NCBI GenBank assembly: GCA_964648005.1
Contig: CAZYKR010000071.1
Coordinates: 1-16,821, forward strand
Reading direction: 5' to 3'
Origin: JAGQTE01 sp964648005
Lineage (GTDB): Bacteria; Actinomycetota; Acidimicrobiia; Acidimicrobiales; Acidimicrobilacustridaceae
DNA length: 16,821 nucleotides
Shown: positions 6,779 to 14,626 of the stretch, piece after piece
Position numbering within the stretch: the stretch's first letter is position 1
How the letters are laid out: every line of letters begins with the position of its first letter
Translations under genes and position numbers: made by a program
The notes under the pieces: generated by a model
The model's input: only the letters and a program-made list of their open reading frames with translations
Told to the model about the DNA's origin: nothing
Database searches by the model: none

Positions 6779-7103
6779 CGCCACCGCCGCAGCCGAAAAC
6801 GCGCAGGCGCCCCGGGCGAGCGCAGGAGCTGGGGCGAGGGTCCAGGTCCTGGGGCCGTGCTCGACGGGGCGACTGCGTCTGGTGTTGGGGGCCGCAGCCC
6901 TCGGTTCTCGGGGCGAGAGCTGCTGGCATGCAATGCAACGGACGGTTGCCGGTCGTGCTGAAGTCGAATAGGCCGTTCGGCCGGGCAAACGATCCGATCG
7001 ACCTATGTCCGTCGCGGGTCGCCGACCGACTGCCGGTCAGCGGGGGGTCAGCGATGCGTCAGGGCGCCGACAGACGCGGGTCAGCACACGCACGACCCGA
7101 CGT
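6779..7103. other. 325-base convergent intergenic region, no gene supported
   Basis: Open frames here are arginine/proline-rich without start signals and look like noise. A short perfect inverted repeat GGCCGTTCGGCC (6971-6982) and an imperfect GC-rich hairpin near 6802-6825 might help end the phosphatase transcript. GGTCAGC occurs three times between 7035 and 7086 without regular spacing. I see no tRNA, riboswitch or mobile element. Confidence 0.6.
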
Positions 7104-7862
7104 TCAACGGACCGGCGGAGCGACCTCGGCATCGACCGGGTGGGTGCGCACGATGTGCACCCGCAGGTGCAGCGCGAGCGCGCCCAAGACGAGGACCGGC
7201 AGGATCAGCACCCAGGACCGACCGCTCATCGCCGCCGCCAACGCCGCACCGCCGGTGTAGGCGGCGACCACCGACGCCAGCACCTTGATGGTCGTGTGCC
7301 GGCGTGCCCGCTCGAACGGGTCGGTGCTGGTCGAGGCCAGCACCGTCTCGGAGCCGAGCTGGGCGACGGCGCCGGACTCGTAGGTGGTGGCGACGGCGAC
7401 GTCGCCAACCTTCTTGAGCACCATGGTCTGGAGTCCCATGGCGAACGCACCGACGGCGAGTGCCGGGTACGCGGCGGCGTCGAGCAGGCTGCCCTCGTAG
7501 CCGCCGGTGATCCAGATGAAGGAGCCGAGCAGCACGATCAGCACGGCTTCGAGCCCCAGCACGGCGTCGGGGCGGCGACGACGGCGTTGCAGGACCCGGC
7601 GGTTGTGCACCCAGGTCGACACGGCGATGCCGACCATGAACATGGTGATCGAGATGGCGGGGGCCACCACCTGCTCCTGGTTGCGCTGGCCCAGACCCAT
7701 GCCCAGCAGCACCACGTTGCCCGACTGGTTTGCCACGAAGACGGCGTCGACGAACAGGTACAGGTGCGCGTCCAGGAAGCCCGCCGCCGCCGCCAGCGCC
7801 ATGGCCACCAGCAGCGGGCCGGACATGTCCTGGATCGTCGGGTCCGGGGGATCGGCCGCCAC
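7104..7862 (-). CDS. DUF1275 (YoaK) family membrane protein
   Basis: A hydrophobic protein of about 252 aa with around six membrane segments. The diagnostic N-terminal signature is present: AAAAGFLDAHLYL followed by FVANQSGNVVLLGMG, matching the DUF1275 pattern of a Gly-Asp helix and a conserved TGN/SGN turn. A long basic loop (RRVLQRRRRR) lies in the middle. Molecular function is unknown for the family. The start is uncertain. GTG 7862 lies seven bases after a TACGGT -10-like hexamer (7870-7875), suggesting a leaderless message. ATG 7826 starts closer to the conserved domain but with AGGAC only one base away, and ATG 7919 has no signal at all. It diverges from the acyl-CoA ligase and converges on the phosphatase. 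Confidence 0.88.
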   Translation of the reverse strand: MAADPPDPTIQDMSGPLLVAMALAAAAGFLDAHLYLFVDAVFVANQSGNVVLLGMGLGQRNQEQVVAPAISITMFMVGIAVSTWVHNRRVLQRRRRRPDAVLGLEAVLIVLLGSFIWITGGYEGSLLDAAAYPALAVGAFAMGLQTMVLKKVGDVAVATTYESGAVAQLGSETVLASTSTDPFERARRHTTIKVLASVVAAYTGGAALAAAMSGRSWVLILPVLVLGALALHLRVHIVRTHPVDAEVAPPVR

Positions 7863-7939
7863 GGCGTCCACCGTAGGAGACGCCCTCAGCCATCGAGGGG
7901 ACGGCCGGCGCGGCGGCATCGCGAGCTGGACGCAGCCCC

Positions 7940-7945
7940 TACGCT
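7940..7945 (+). promoter_or_regulatory. Possible -10 element for the acyl-CoA ligase gene
   Basis: TACGCT fits TAnnnT. Initiation about seven bases on would give a leader of roughly 27 bases containing the AAGGGGGG ribosome-binding site of the gene at 7979. No clear -35 is visible. Confidence 0.4.
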
Positions 7946-7978
7946 CTGCGACCGGAACGAACGAAGGGGGGTCGTGCG

Positions 7979-9511
<1,533 letters not shown>

Positions 9512-9520
9512 CGGGCCGGC

Positions 9521-9688
9521 TCACTGCAGCGAGGCATGGCAGTACGGGCACGTCTCGAGGCCGCCATCGACGGACAGGCCGCAGTGCGGGCAGGGCCCGC
9601 GGTTGCGTCGGCGGACGAACGCCATCACGACGAGGGCGGCGATGCCGATCCACACGAACGTCCCGATGGCGATCGTGATGCCGTTCAT
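9521..9688 (-). CDS. Membrane-anchored zinc-ribbon microprotein, 55 aa
   Basis: One membrane helix (residues 4-24) is followed by a basic stop-transfer RRRNR and a compact ribbon, CPHCGLS...CPYC, with Cys33, Cys36, Cys47 and Cys50 (CX2C-X10-CX2C). The helix-then-Arg order predicts the ribbon in the cytoplasm. ATG 9688 has AGGAG five bases upstream and overlaps the stop of the luciferase-like oxidoreductase gene by four bases (ATGA), so the two are translationally coupled. The pair may therefore act together, though no function is known for such microproteins. A second gene of identical cysteine spacing lies at 12602. Reality is well supported by the ribosome-binding site, the overlap and the paralogue. 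Confidence 0.82.
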   Translation of the reverse strand: MNGITIAIGTFVWIGIAALVVMAFVRRRNRGPCPHCGLSVDGGLETCPYCHASLQ

Positions 9689-10536
9689 GTGGTCTCCTGG
9701 GTGAGCGGTGCGAGGGCCGTGGCGATCGGCTCGAGCACGTCGGGCGAGTGGGGGATCGGCAGGTACACGACGACGATGTCGACGCCGGCCTCGGCGTAGC
9801 CGGCGGACGCCTCGGCGAGCGCCCCCGGTCCGGCAGCCGGGTCGTACCACAGGGTCACCGACGACTCGATCTCCGCCGGATCGCGCCCGACGTCGGCGCA
9901 GTGGGCGTCGAGCACGTCGCGCAGCTCGCGCCACTGCTCGGGCGAGCCGACGAGCGCGTTCCAGTGCTGGGCCCACCGCGCGGTGGTGCGCAGCGTGCGG
10001 CGCCGACCGGTGCCGCCGATGGCGATCGGCGGGTGGGGACGCTGCACCGGCTTGGGCTCGCAGCGGGCGTCGGTGAGCTGGACCCAGTCACCTTCGAAGG
10101 TGGTCGTCGTGTCGCGCAGGAGGCGCACGATGACCTCGACACCTTCGTCGAAGCGGTCGAAGCGCTCCTTGAGCTGCGGCAGTTCGATGCCGTAGGCGTC
10201 GGCCTCCTCGTCGTTCCAACCGGCACCCAGCCCGATCTCGAGCCGACCGCCCGAGATGATGTCGATGGTGGCGCACATGTTGGCCAGTACCGCCGGATGC
10301 CGGTACGGCATGGCGCCGACCTGCACGCCGAGCCGCAGGCGGCGGGTGGCATGCGCCATGGCCGCCAGCATCGTCCAGCCTTCGAGGCAGGGCCCGGTCG
10401 GGTCGGAGAAGATCGGGTAGAAGTGGTCGAAGTTCCAGGCGGAGGTGAAGACCTCGATGTCGTCGGCTTCCTGCCAGACGGCGAGCATCGCCTCCCAGGT
10501 CGTCTCCTGGGGCGAGGTCTTGATCCCGAAGCGCAT
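9685..10536 (-). CDS. LLM-class (luciferase-like) F420-dependent oxidoreductase
   Basis: 283-aa TIM-barrel flavin-like oxidoreductase of the bacterial luciferase superfamily. Recognisable signatures are MRFGIKTSPQ at the first strand, HATRRLRLGVQV (62-73), YRHPAVLANMCATIDIISGGR (78-98), LGAGWNDEE (103-111) and ARCEPKPVQ (157-165). Actinobacterial members commonly use reduced F420, so F420 is the probable cofactor, by family rather than by a visible unique residue. Substrate unknown. ATG 10536 has no Shine-Dalgarno; TAGGCT lies six bases upstream, so the message may be leaderless. It is coupled to the downstream microprotein and is a clear paralogue of the plus-strand gene at 10945, sharing ARCEPKPVQ and the (A/E)HCA-VGR-PAE segment. 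Confidence 0.95.
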   Translation of the reverse strand: MRFGIKTSPQETTWEAMLAVWQEADDIEVFTSAWNFDHFYPIFSDPTGPCLEGWTMLAAMAHATRRLRLGVQVGAMPYRHPAVLANMCATIDIISGGRLEIGLGAGWNDEEADAYGIELPQLKERFDRFDEGVEVIVRLLRDTTTTFEGDWVQLTDARCEPKPVQRPHPPIAIGGTGRRRTLRTTARWAQHWNALVGSPEQWRELRDVLDAHCADVGRDPAEIESSVTLWYDPAAGPGALAEASAGYAEAGVDIVVVYLPIPHSPDVLEPIATALAPLTQETT

Positions 10537-10542
10537 CCGCCG

Positions 10543-10548
10543 AGCCTA
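10543..10548 (-). promoter_or_regulatory. Possible -10 element for a leaderless oxidoreductase transcript
   Basis: TAGGCT (TAnnnT) ends exactly six bases before ATG 10536, which has no ribosome-binding site. A transcript starting at the usual distance would begin at the ATG. Confidence 0.45.
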
Positions 10549-10606
10549 TGGCGCGGCTCGACGGATGCGCTCCAGTTCGGGCCAAGGGGGGAAGTGGCCC
10601 GGGTGG

Positions 10607-10662
10607 GATCAGTACCGGCGGATCAGTACTGGTCGATCAGCACCGGTGGATCAGTACACGCC
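10607..10662. repeat. Four tandem 14-bp repeats
   Basis: GATCAGTACCGGCG, GATCAGTACTGGTC, GATCAGCACCGGTG and GATCAGTACACGCC follow each other without spacer. All share GATCAG(T/C)AC. The second copy is itself a near-palindrome and the third contains the palindrome CACCGGTG. The array lies 58 bp or more upstream of the minus-strand oxidoreductase promoter, and its last copy covers the stop codon of the 47-aa gene. Fourteen is not a multiple of three, so this is not a protein repeat. It could be a binding-site array or a structured 3' end. Confidence 0.85.
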
Positions 10663-10794
10663 GGTGCCGGGGCGGCCCTTGCCGATGGGTTCGTGGCCGT
10701 AGCTGCGCTCGCCGTAGCGGGCGGGGCCGTAGCGCGTGGCCTTCTGCGAGGGCTTCGCCTCGGGGGCGAGCGTAGGAACGAGCTTCTCGATCAT
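10651..10794 (-). CDS. Small basic Gly/Tyr-rich protein, 47 aa
   Basis: Not recognised. ATG 10794 has AAGGGAG about nine bases upstream. The product starts with a short hydrophobic stretch (MIEKLVPTLAPEA), then becomes basic and aromatic, with RYG, RYG and SYG spaced five to seven residues apart and a GKGRPGTG end. There is no membrane helix or cysteine. The composition suggests a disordered, possibly nucleic-acid-contacting peptide, but that is a guess. It lies between two divergent oxidoreductase genes, on the strand of the leftward one, and its stop codon falls in the fourth 14-bp repeat. Support is the ribosome-binding site and a non-random composition; homologues are needed. Confidence 0.6.
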   Translation of the reverse strand: MIEKLVPTLAPEAKPSQKATRYGPARYGERSYGHEPIGKGRPGTGVY

Positions 10795-10932
10795 GGTGCG
10801 GGGCTCCCTTCGCGTGCGACGCCCGTGTGGTGCGTCGGCGCCATCCAAGCGTGACCGGGTGTCGCGGCGGTTGCTCTGCCGTGACGTGCGCATCAGGGGT
10901 TGCTGACCCGAACCTGTCGACCGCCGACGCGC

Positions 10933-10938
10933 CACAAT
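10933..10938 (+). promoter_or_regulatory. Possible -10 element for the second oxidoreductase
   Basis: CACAAT ends exactly six bases before ATG 10945, which lacks a Shine-Dalgarno. It matches TATAAT at four positions. The spacing is the same as for the divergent paralogue. Confidence 0.35.
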
Positions 10939-10944
10939 GCCGGG

Positions 10945-11850
10945 ATGACCGTTCGCTTCGGAGTGCACACCGGCCTGCAACGCACCTCAATCGCCGAGCT
11001 GCAGGGACTGTGGTCCCGCATCGAGGCGCTCGGCTTCGACTGGATCTCGATCTGGGATCACTTCTACGCCGCCGACGGCACCGGCGACCCGGACAACCTC
11101 GAGGCGATCGTCACGCACGCTGCGCTGGCGGCGTCGACGAGCCGGGTGCGGTGCGGCTCGCTGGTCTACTCGGCGGGCTACCGGCACCCGGCGGTGCTGG
11201 CCAAGGCCATGGCCACGCTCGACCAGCTCGCCGACGGGCGGGTGACGCTGGGGCTCGGCGGCGGGTGGCTGGCCCAGGAGTACCGGGACTACGGCATCCC
11301 GTTCGGTACGGCGGGGGAGCGGCTGGCCTTGCTGCGCGAGTCGATCCAGTGCATCCGTGGGCTGCTCACCCAGGACGTGACCGACTTCGCCGGGGAGCAC
11401 GTGACGCTGACCGGCGCCCGGTGCGAGCCGAAGCCGGTGCAGGAGCGGCTGCCGATCTGGGTCGGCGGGGGCGGCGAGCGGGTGACACTGCGCATCGTGG
11501 CCGAGCATGCCGACGGGTGGAACATCCCGTTCGTGTCGCCCGAGGAGTGGGCCCGCAAGTCGGCGGTGCTCGACGAGCACTGCGCCGCCGTCGGGCGCAA
11601 CCCGGCCGAGGTGACCCGCACCGTGAACGTCGGCATGGCCTTCACCGAGGAGGAGCTGGCGGCCCAGTTCGGTGCCATCGCCGAGTTCGTGCGACCGGGG
11701 GTGCTCACCGGGTCGACCGAGGAGGTCATCGACCGGGTCGGGGCGTACGTCGACGCCGGCGCCGAGTGGGTGATCCTGGCCATGCGCTCCCCGTTCGACC
11801 GCGACGGGCTGGAGCGCTTCGCCGCCGAGGTGCTGCCCGCCTTCAGCTGA
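10945..11850 (+). CDS. LLM-class (luciferase-like) F420-dependent oxidoreductase
   Basis: 301-aa member of the luciferase-like TIM-barrel superfamily. Signatures in order: MTVRFGVHTG, ALGFDWISIWDHFY (28-41), YRHPAVLAKAMATLDQLADGR (79-99), LGLGGGWLAQEYRDYGI (102-118), GARCEPKPVQERLPIWVGGGG (157-177) and AEHADGWN (186-193). WDHFY and the GGGW motif are typical of F420-dependent actinobacterial enzymes; F420 use is inferred from family and host. ATG 10945 is preferred to an in-frame upstream start because the protein then begins at the first barrel strand and a -10-like hexamer sits six bases before it. It is a paralogue of the minus-strand gene ending at 9685. A strong hairpin follows its stop. 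Confidence 0.95.
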   Translation: MTVRFGVHTGLQRTSIAELQGLWSRIEALGFDWISIWDHFYAADGTGDPDNLEAIVTHAALAASTSRVRCGSLVYSAGYRHPAVLAKAMATLDQLADGRVTLGLGGGWLAQEYRDYGIPFGTAGERLALLRESIQCIRGLLTQDVTDFAGEHVTLTGARCEPKPVQERLPIWVGGGGERVTLRIVAEHADGWNIPFVSPEEWARKSAVLDEHCAAVGRNPAEVTRTVNVGMAFTEEELAAQFGAIAEFVRPGVLTGSTEEVIDRVGAYVDAGAEWVILAMRSPFDRDGLERFAAEVLPAFS

Positions 11851-11874
11851 CGGGCGGCGGCGGTCGACCGGTCT

Positions 11875-11902
11875 GTGACGATCAGGCCTCGGTGATCGTC
11901 AC
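11875..11902. terminator. Likely bidirectional terminator hairpin between convergent genes
   Basis: GTGACGATCA and TGATCGTCAC form a perfect 10-bp stem around an eight-base loop. The stem covers the last codons and stop of the minus-strand lipoprotein gene and lies 24 bases after the oxidoreductase stop. A 10-bp palindrome, CGGTCGACCG (11861-11870), precedes it. No T-run follows. Confidence 0.5.
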
Positions 11903-12463
11903 GATCGCCATCGGGGTAGACGTCGACGCGCCGTCGTCCAGGTCCTGGAGTCCGATCAGGAAACGCCCGTCGGGCGTCGTCGTCGGTTCGGCGTGGTACA
12001 CCCACGTGAGTTCCAGGTTCGTCGGCTCGGCCACGTCCGGGGTCGCAGCGGTGTAGGCCACGGTGACGCGCAGGTCGCCTTCCCAGACACACGTGACGTC
12101 CTCCGGGCAGCGCGAGTCCTCGTCGATCGACACGAGCTCGAGTGTCGAGCCGTCCGCGTCGACGACGACAGCCTGGCCCAGCGGTAGGCGCACCTTGCCC
12201 CCGTCGGTGCGCATGGTCGTGACGGGGATGGTGTCACCGTCGGGGACCGTGGCGGTCGACGTTGGCTCCGGGACCGTGCCCGGCGAGGACATCGTTGGCG
12301 TGGTCGAGGGCGCCGTGGCGAGGGTCGTCGGTGCGGTACCCGCCGGGCCCGGCGCCGATGCGGTGTCGAGCTGCGATGTCGAGGCGCACCCTGCTAACGC
12401 AACCAGCCCGGTGGCGAAGGCCCCGGTGGCGAGGAGACGGCCGATCGGTCGGGGTCGGATCAT
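11882..12463 (-). CDS. Secreted lipoprotein of unknown function
   Basis: 193 aa. A basic N-terminus (MIRPRPIGR), hydrophobic segment and lipobox LAGC (23-26) predict lipid attachment at Cys26 on the outer face of the membrane. A Ser/Thr/Pro/Ala-rich linker follows to about residue 85, then a small folded domain (about 86-193) rich in beta-type residues. That domain contains DSRCPEDVTCVWEGD, with Cys119 and Cys125 spaced to form a disulphide. The CP...C-(V/I)W(A/E)G motif recurs in small secreted bacterial proteins of unknown role. ATG 12463 is chosen because it gives a proper signal peptide, although no good ribosome-binding site is seen. It converges with the oxidoreductase at the hairpin and diverges from the microprotein at 12602. 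Confidence 0.87.
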   Translation of the reverse strand: MIRPRPIGRLLATGAFATGLVALAGCASTSQLDTASAPGPAGTAPTTLATAPSTTPTMSSPGTVPEPTSTATVPDGDTIPVTTMRTDGGKVRLPLGQAVVVDADGSTLELVSIDEDSRCPEDVTCVWEGDLRVTVAYTAATPDVAEPTNLELTWVYHAEPTTTPDGRFLIGLQDLDDGASTSTPMAIVTITEA

Positions 12464-12571
12464 GGCCGATTCGACGTTGGTGCCTGCCGGTCGGTTCCCG
12501 ACGCTATGGGCGGCGTCGACGGAGATGCTGTCATGGGGGTGGAGCCGACGAGGCCCCTGGGAGCTCGCAGG

Positions 12572-12577
12572 TAGGGT
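12572..12577 (+). promoter_or_regulatory. Possible -10 element for the second microprotein
   Basis: TAGGGT fits TAnnnT. Initiation about seven bases on leaves a leader of about 18 bases that contains GGAGG. No -35 is evident. Confidence 0.35.
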
Positions 12578-12601
12578 GCATGCTGGCGGCGGAGGTGGTC
12601 G

Positions 12602-12775
12602 ATGGACACGACGGGCGTGCTGTGGGTGCTCGGGATTGCCGTCGTGCTGTCGTGCGCGCTCGGCACTGTCCTGTGGGTCTTGCTGAAGGTCCGAGGAACG
12701 ACGCGGACTCGCTGTCCCCGATGCGGGTTGAGCTACGGCGAGCTCTACGACGTCTGCCCCTACTGCAAACGCTGA
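12602..12775 (+). CDS. Membrane-anchored zinc-ribbon microprotein, 57 aa
   Basis: ATG 12602 has a strong GGAGG six bases upstream. One membrane helix (about 6-28) is followed by a basic KVRGTTRTR linker and CPRCGLS...CPYC with Cys38, Cys41, Cys52 and Cys55. This is the same CX2C-X10-CX2C ribbon and the same layout as the microprotein at 9521-9688, so the two are probable paralogues. The ribbon should face the cytoplasm. Unlike its relative it is not attached to an oxidoreductase gene: it stands alone between divergent and convergent genes. Its last 16 bases overlap the end of the convergent membrane-protein gene. The function is unknown; a metal-sensing or adaptor role is only a guess. Confidence 0.8.
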   Translation: MDTTGVLWVLGIAVVLSCALGTVLWVLLKVRGTTRTRCPRCGLSYGELYDVCPYCKR

Positions 12776-13467
12776 GTCGGCGGCGAAGCCGTTCCCGGCC
12801 ACGGCGGCGCCGCGCCCGGTGGCGGTGGGCCCGGCGGCGGCGTGCGCGGTGGAGCCCAGCCCGGCGGGTTCAGGGTTCGGTTCGCCCGAGACGCCCGCAC
12901 TGCGCTGATGATGACCGCGATTGACGCGATCAAGAAGCCGCCGCCGCACACGAACATCGCTAGCAGCCACGGCAGGAGCGGCGAGAACTGATCGGCGAGC
13001 TCTCGGCCTACGACGGCCGTGCTGCGGCCTGCGCCGGCGACATCGATTTTGTAGGTCCCTACGCTTGGCGCTCGGAACTCCACACTCGCCGTGAAGATCG
13101 TCTCGTCGCGGGTCAGCGTCTCGCTTCCAGAGACGGGCATGGTGGCGATGCGAGTTCCGTCGGGCCCTGTGACCGTGACGTCATCGGGGTCGAGACGTGT
13201 GAAGCCGTTGCGCGTCACCTGCACCGGACCGCGCAGGGACCTCGAGCCGGTCTCCTCGAAGATGGCGTACACGCCGGGCTCGTTGATGTCGACGGTCGCC
13301 TCGCCTGGGATAGCGAAGGACTGAAGGCTCATCATGGCCACAGTGGCGCTTCCGGCGGTGAACACGATCCGGGCGAAGCAACCGAATGCGGCCACCAGGA
13401 AGAGGACGGCTGCGACGATCGCCACACGCGACGCCCGGCGTTTGGTTGGCGCTGGTGCGCTCGTCAT
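12760..13467 (-). CDS. Two-pass membrane protein with extracytoplasmic domain and Pro-rich tail
   Basis: 235 aa from ATG 13467, with GGGGGTGG about nine bases upstream; an in-frame GTG at 13485 would add six residues. After a basic N-terminus (TKRRASR) comes a membrane helix (about 14-38), then a beta-rich domain of about 125 residues outside the cell, a second helix (165-191), and a cytoplasmic tail with PPRTPPPGPPPPGAAPP. The outer domain contains DVTVTGPDGTRIATMP and a later VGTYKIDVAG, resembling Ig-like or beta-sandwich strands. I do not recognise the family. The proline-rich end resembles actinobacterial membrane proteins that dock partners. It converges with, and overlaps by 16 bases, the microprotein gene. 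Confidence 0.8.
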   Translation of the reverse strand: MTSAPAPTKRRASRVAIVAAVLFLVAAFGCFARIVFTAGSATVAMMSLQSFAIPGEATVDINEPGVYAIFEETGSRSLRGPVQVTRNGFTRLDPDDVTVTGPDGTRIATMPVSGSETLTRDETIFTASVEFRAPSVGTYKIDVAGAGRSTAVVGRELADQFSPLLPWLLAMFVCGGGFLIASIAVIISAVRASRANRTLNPPGWAPPRTPPPGPPPPGAAPPWPGTASPPTQRLQ

Positions 13468-13560
13468 CTCCACGTCCACCCCCACACGGCTGACACGACC
13501 GTAGTCAAGGTGTTGGCCACCGGTGAGCGTGCGAGGGGCGACCTGCTGGCGTCGATTCGG

Positions 13561-13761
13561 TCAGGGGCCGCCGTAGCCACCCGGGGAGCTGAAGCGGTCA
13601 TAGACGACTGCGGCGGCCGCCTCGTTCAACGCCCTGTCGTCGAGTCCTACGCTGTTATGGCGGAGGTCGACCGGGAGGCGGGACCGCCTCGTGCGACGTT
13701 CAAGCAGCGCCGTGGCGATCAGGACGATGGCCAAGGGAGCGAGAAGGATCAGCCACAGCAC
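13561..13761 (-). CDS. Small single-pass membrane protein, 66 aa
   Basis: The frame is open farther upstream, but those residues are Arg/Pro-rich noise. GTG 13761 starts directly with a clean membrane helix (LWLILLAPLAIVLIATALLE), then a basic RRTRRSR, then a polar C-terminal part of about 40 residues containing DDRALNEAAAAVVYDRF and ending in SSPGGYGGP. TACCCT lies exactly six bases before the GTG and there is no Shine-Dalgarno, fitting a leaderless message. The C-terminus should be cytoplasmic. Function unknown. It precedes the two-pass membrane-protein gene by 93 bases on the same strand and diverges from the four-pass gene at 13980. Confidence 0.6.
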   Translation of the reverse strand: MLWLILLAPLAIVLIATALLERRTRRSRLPVDLRHNSVGLDDRALNEAAAAVVYDRFSSPGGYGGP

Positions 13762-13767
13762 GCCACG

Positions 13768-13773
13768 AGGGTA
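13768..13773 (-). promoter_or_regulatory. Possible -10 element for the 66-aa membrane protein
   Basis: TACCCT (TAnnnT) with a six-base gap to GTG 13761 and no ribosome-binding site between. This geometry fits leaderless transcription. Confidence 0.4.
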
Positions 13774-13979
13774 CGCCGCGTTAGCCCAGTCGCGGGCGGA
13801 ACGCGGCGTGATCGGGCGTTGACCTCTCTTCAGTCGGCTCCGTGGGTGCGCGCGGAGAGCCTCCGAGCGGTGGGGCGCCGATGGCGGCCGGTCAGTCCCG
13901 TGGCGAAACCGGGCCGTCAAACGCACCCGGGGGTTGGCCCGACGACCTCGTGCGCCGACGGCAGCTACCAACCTCGGGT

Positions 13980-14576
13980 ATGGCATCGCCAGACGCAGGC
14001 GCCACCGTCATGCCGACGCATCCGGCGCCCCGTTGTCCCCGGCAGCTCACCTGGATCGCCGCCGGCGGGCTGCTGACTGCTCTGGTGCTGATCGTCGGGT
14101 TGCGCCCGTGGTTGCTCTCGACGTTCGCTGATGCGATCGCCTATGAACAGGCGAACCCAGGTCGGATGCGCGACATGTTGAGCATCGGGACCACACCGGG
14201 AACCGGACAGGGCTTCATGGTCGGGGTCATCGGGGTCGTGGTGTACGGATTGATCGTGCCAATGATCGTGTGGACTGCGACCGTGTGGCCCTGCCTTCGG
14301 CGCACGGCGGTCGCGCACCCGCTCGATTCGGGCGATGCGCCTTCACGATCGAGGCGGACGGCTCGGCGTCTCGTCATGGCGTGGATGTGGTTGACGACCC
14401 TCGGCCTGATGGGCTTGGCGTCCTACGGCATGTACGCGTGGCGCGCCGAGGCCGAGATGGTGCTCGGGGCGAACAGCGCGTTCTTGCTCATCGTCGTCGG
14501 CTGCCTGGTCGGACTGATCGCTCTGGCCCAGTCATGCCCGCTCCTCGGCGATCGCGAGGGCATCGCGACGCGCTGA
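13980..14576 (+). CDS. Four-pass membrane protein of unknown function
   Basis: 198 aa from ATG 13980; a second Met at 14010 is possible, and the open frame upstream is Arg/Gly/Pro noise. Four membrane segments are seen at about 23-41, 79-104, 131-153 and 159-183, with a basic cytoplasmic loop (PSRSRRTARR) between the second and third. An outside loop (about 42-78) is polar. No catalytic or metal motif is recognised. It is alone on its strand, divergent from the 66-aa gene and convergent with the Cys-containing membrane-protein gene at 14627. Start context is weak: TACCAA eight bases upstream is the only promoter-like feature. Confidence 0.78.
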   Translation: MASPDAGATVMPTHPAPRCPRQLTWIAAGGLLTALVLIVGLRPWLLSTFADAIAYEQANPGRMRDMLSIGTTPGTGQGFMVGVIGVVVYGLIVPMIVWTATVWPCLRRTAVAHPLDSGDAPSRSRRTARRLVMAWMWLTTLGLMGLASYGMYAWRAEAEMVLGANSAFLLIVVGCLVGLIALAQSCPLLGDREGIATR

Positions 14577-14626
14577 CCGAGGCCGGACGGCCGTGGGGCA
14601 CTTCGGTTCCGTAGCGGCGACATCGG

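Noticed and set aside
6779..7103. RNA gene or riboswitch in the 325-base gap
   Set aside because: No tRNA-like arms or T-loop, no long stem and no known riboswitch core were found; only short GC-rich inverted repeats.
13819..13824. TTGACC as a -35 for the four-pass membrane gene
   Set aside because: No -10-like hexamer is found 16-18 bases downstream, and it is more than 150 bases from the start codon.
14581..14592. GGCCGGACGGCC hairpin after the four-pass membrane gene
   Set aside because: Stem of four pairs with a four-base loop and no T-run, too weak to call.
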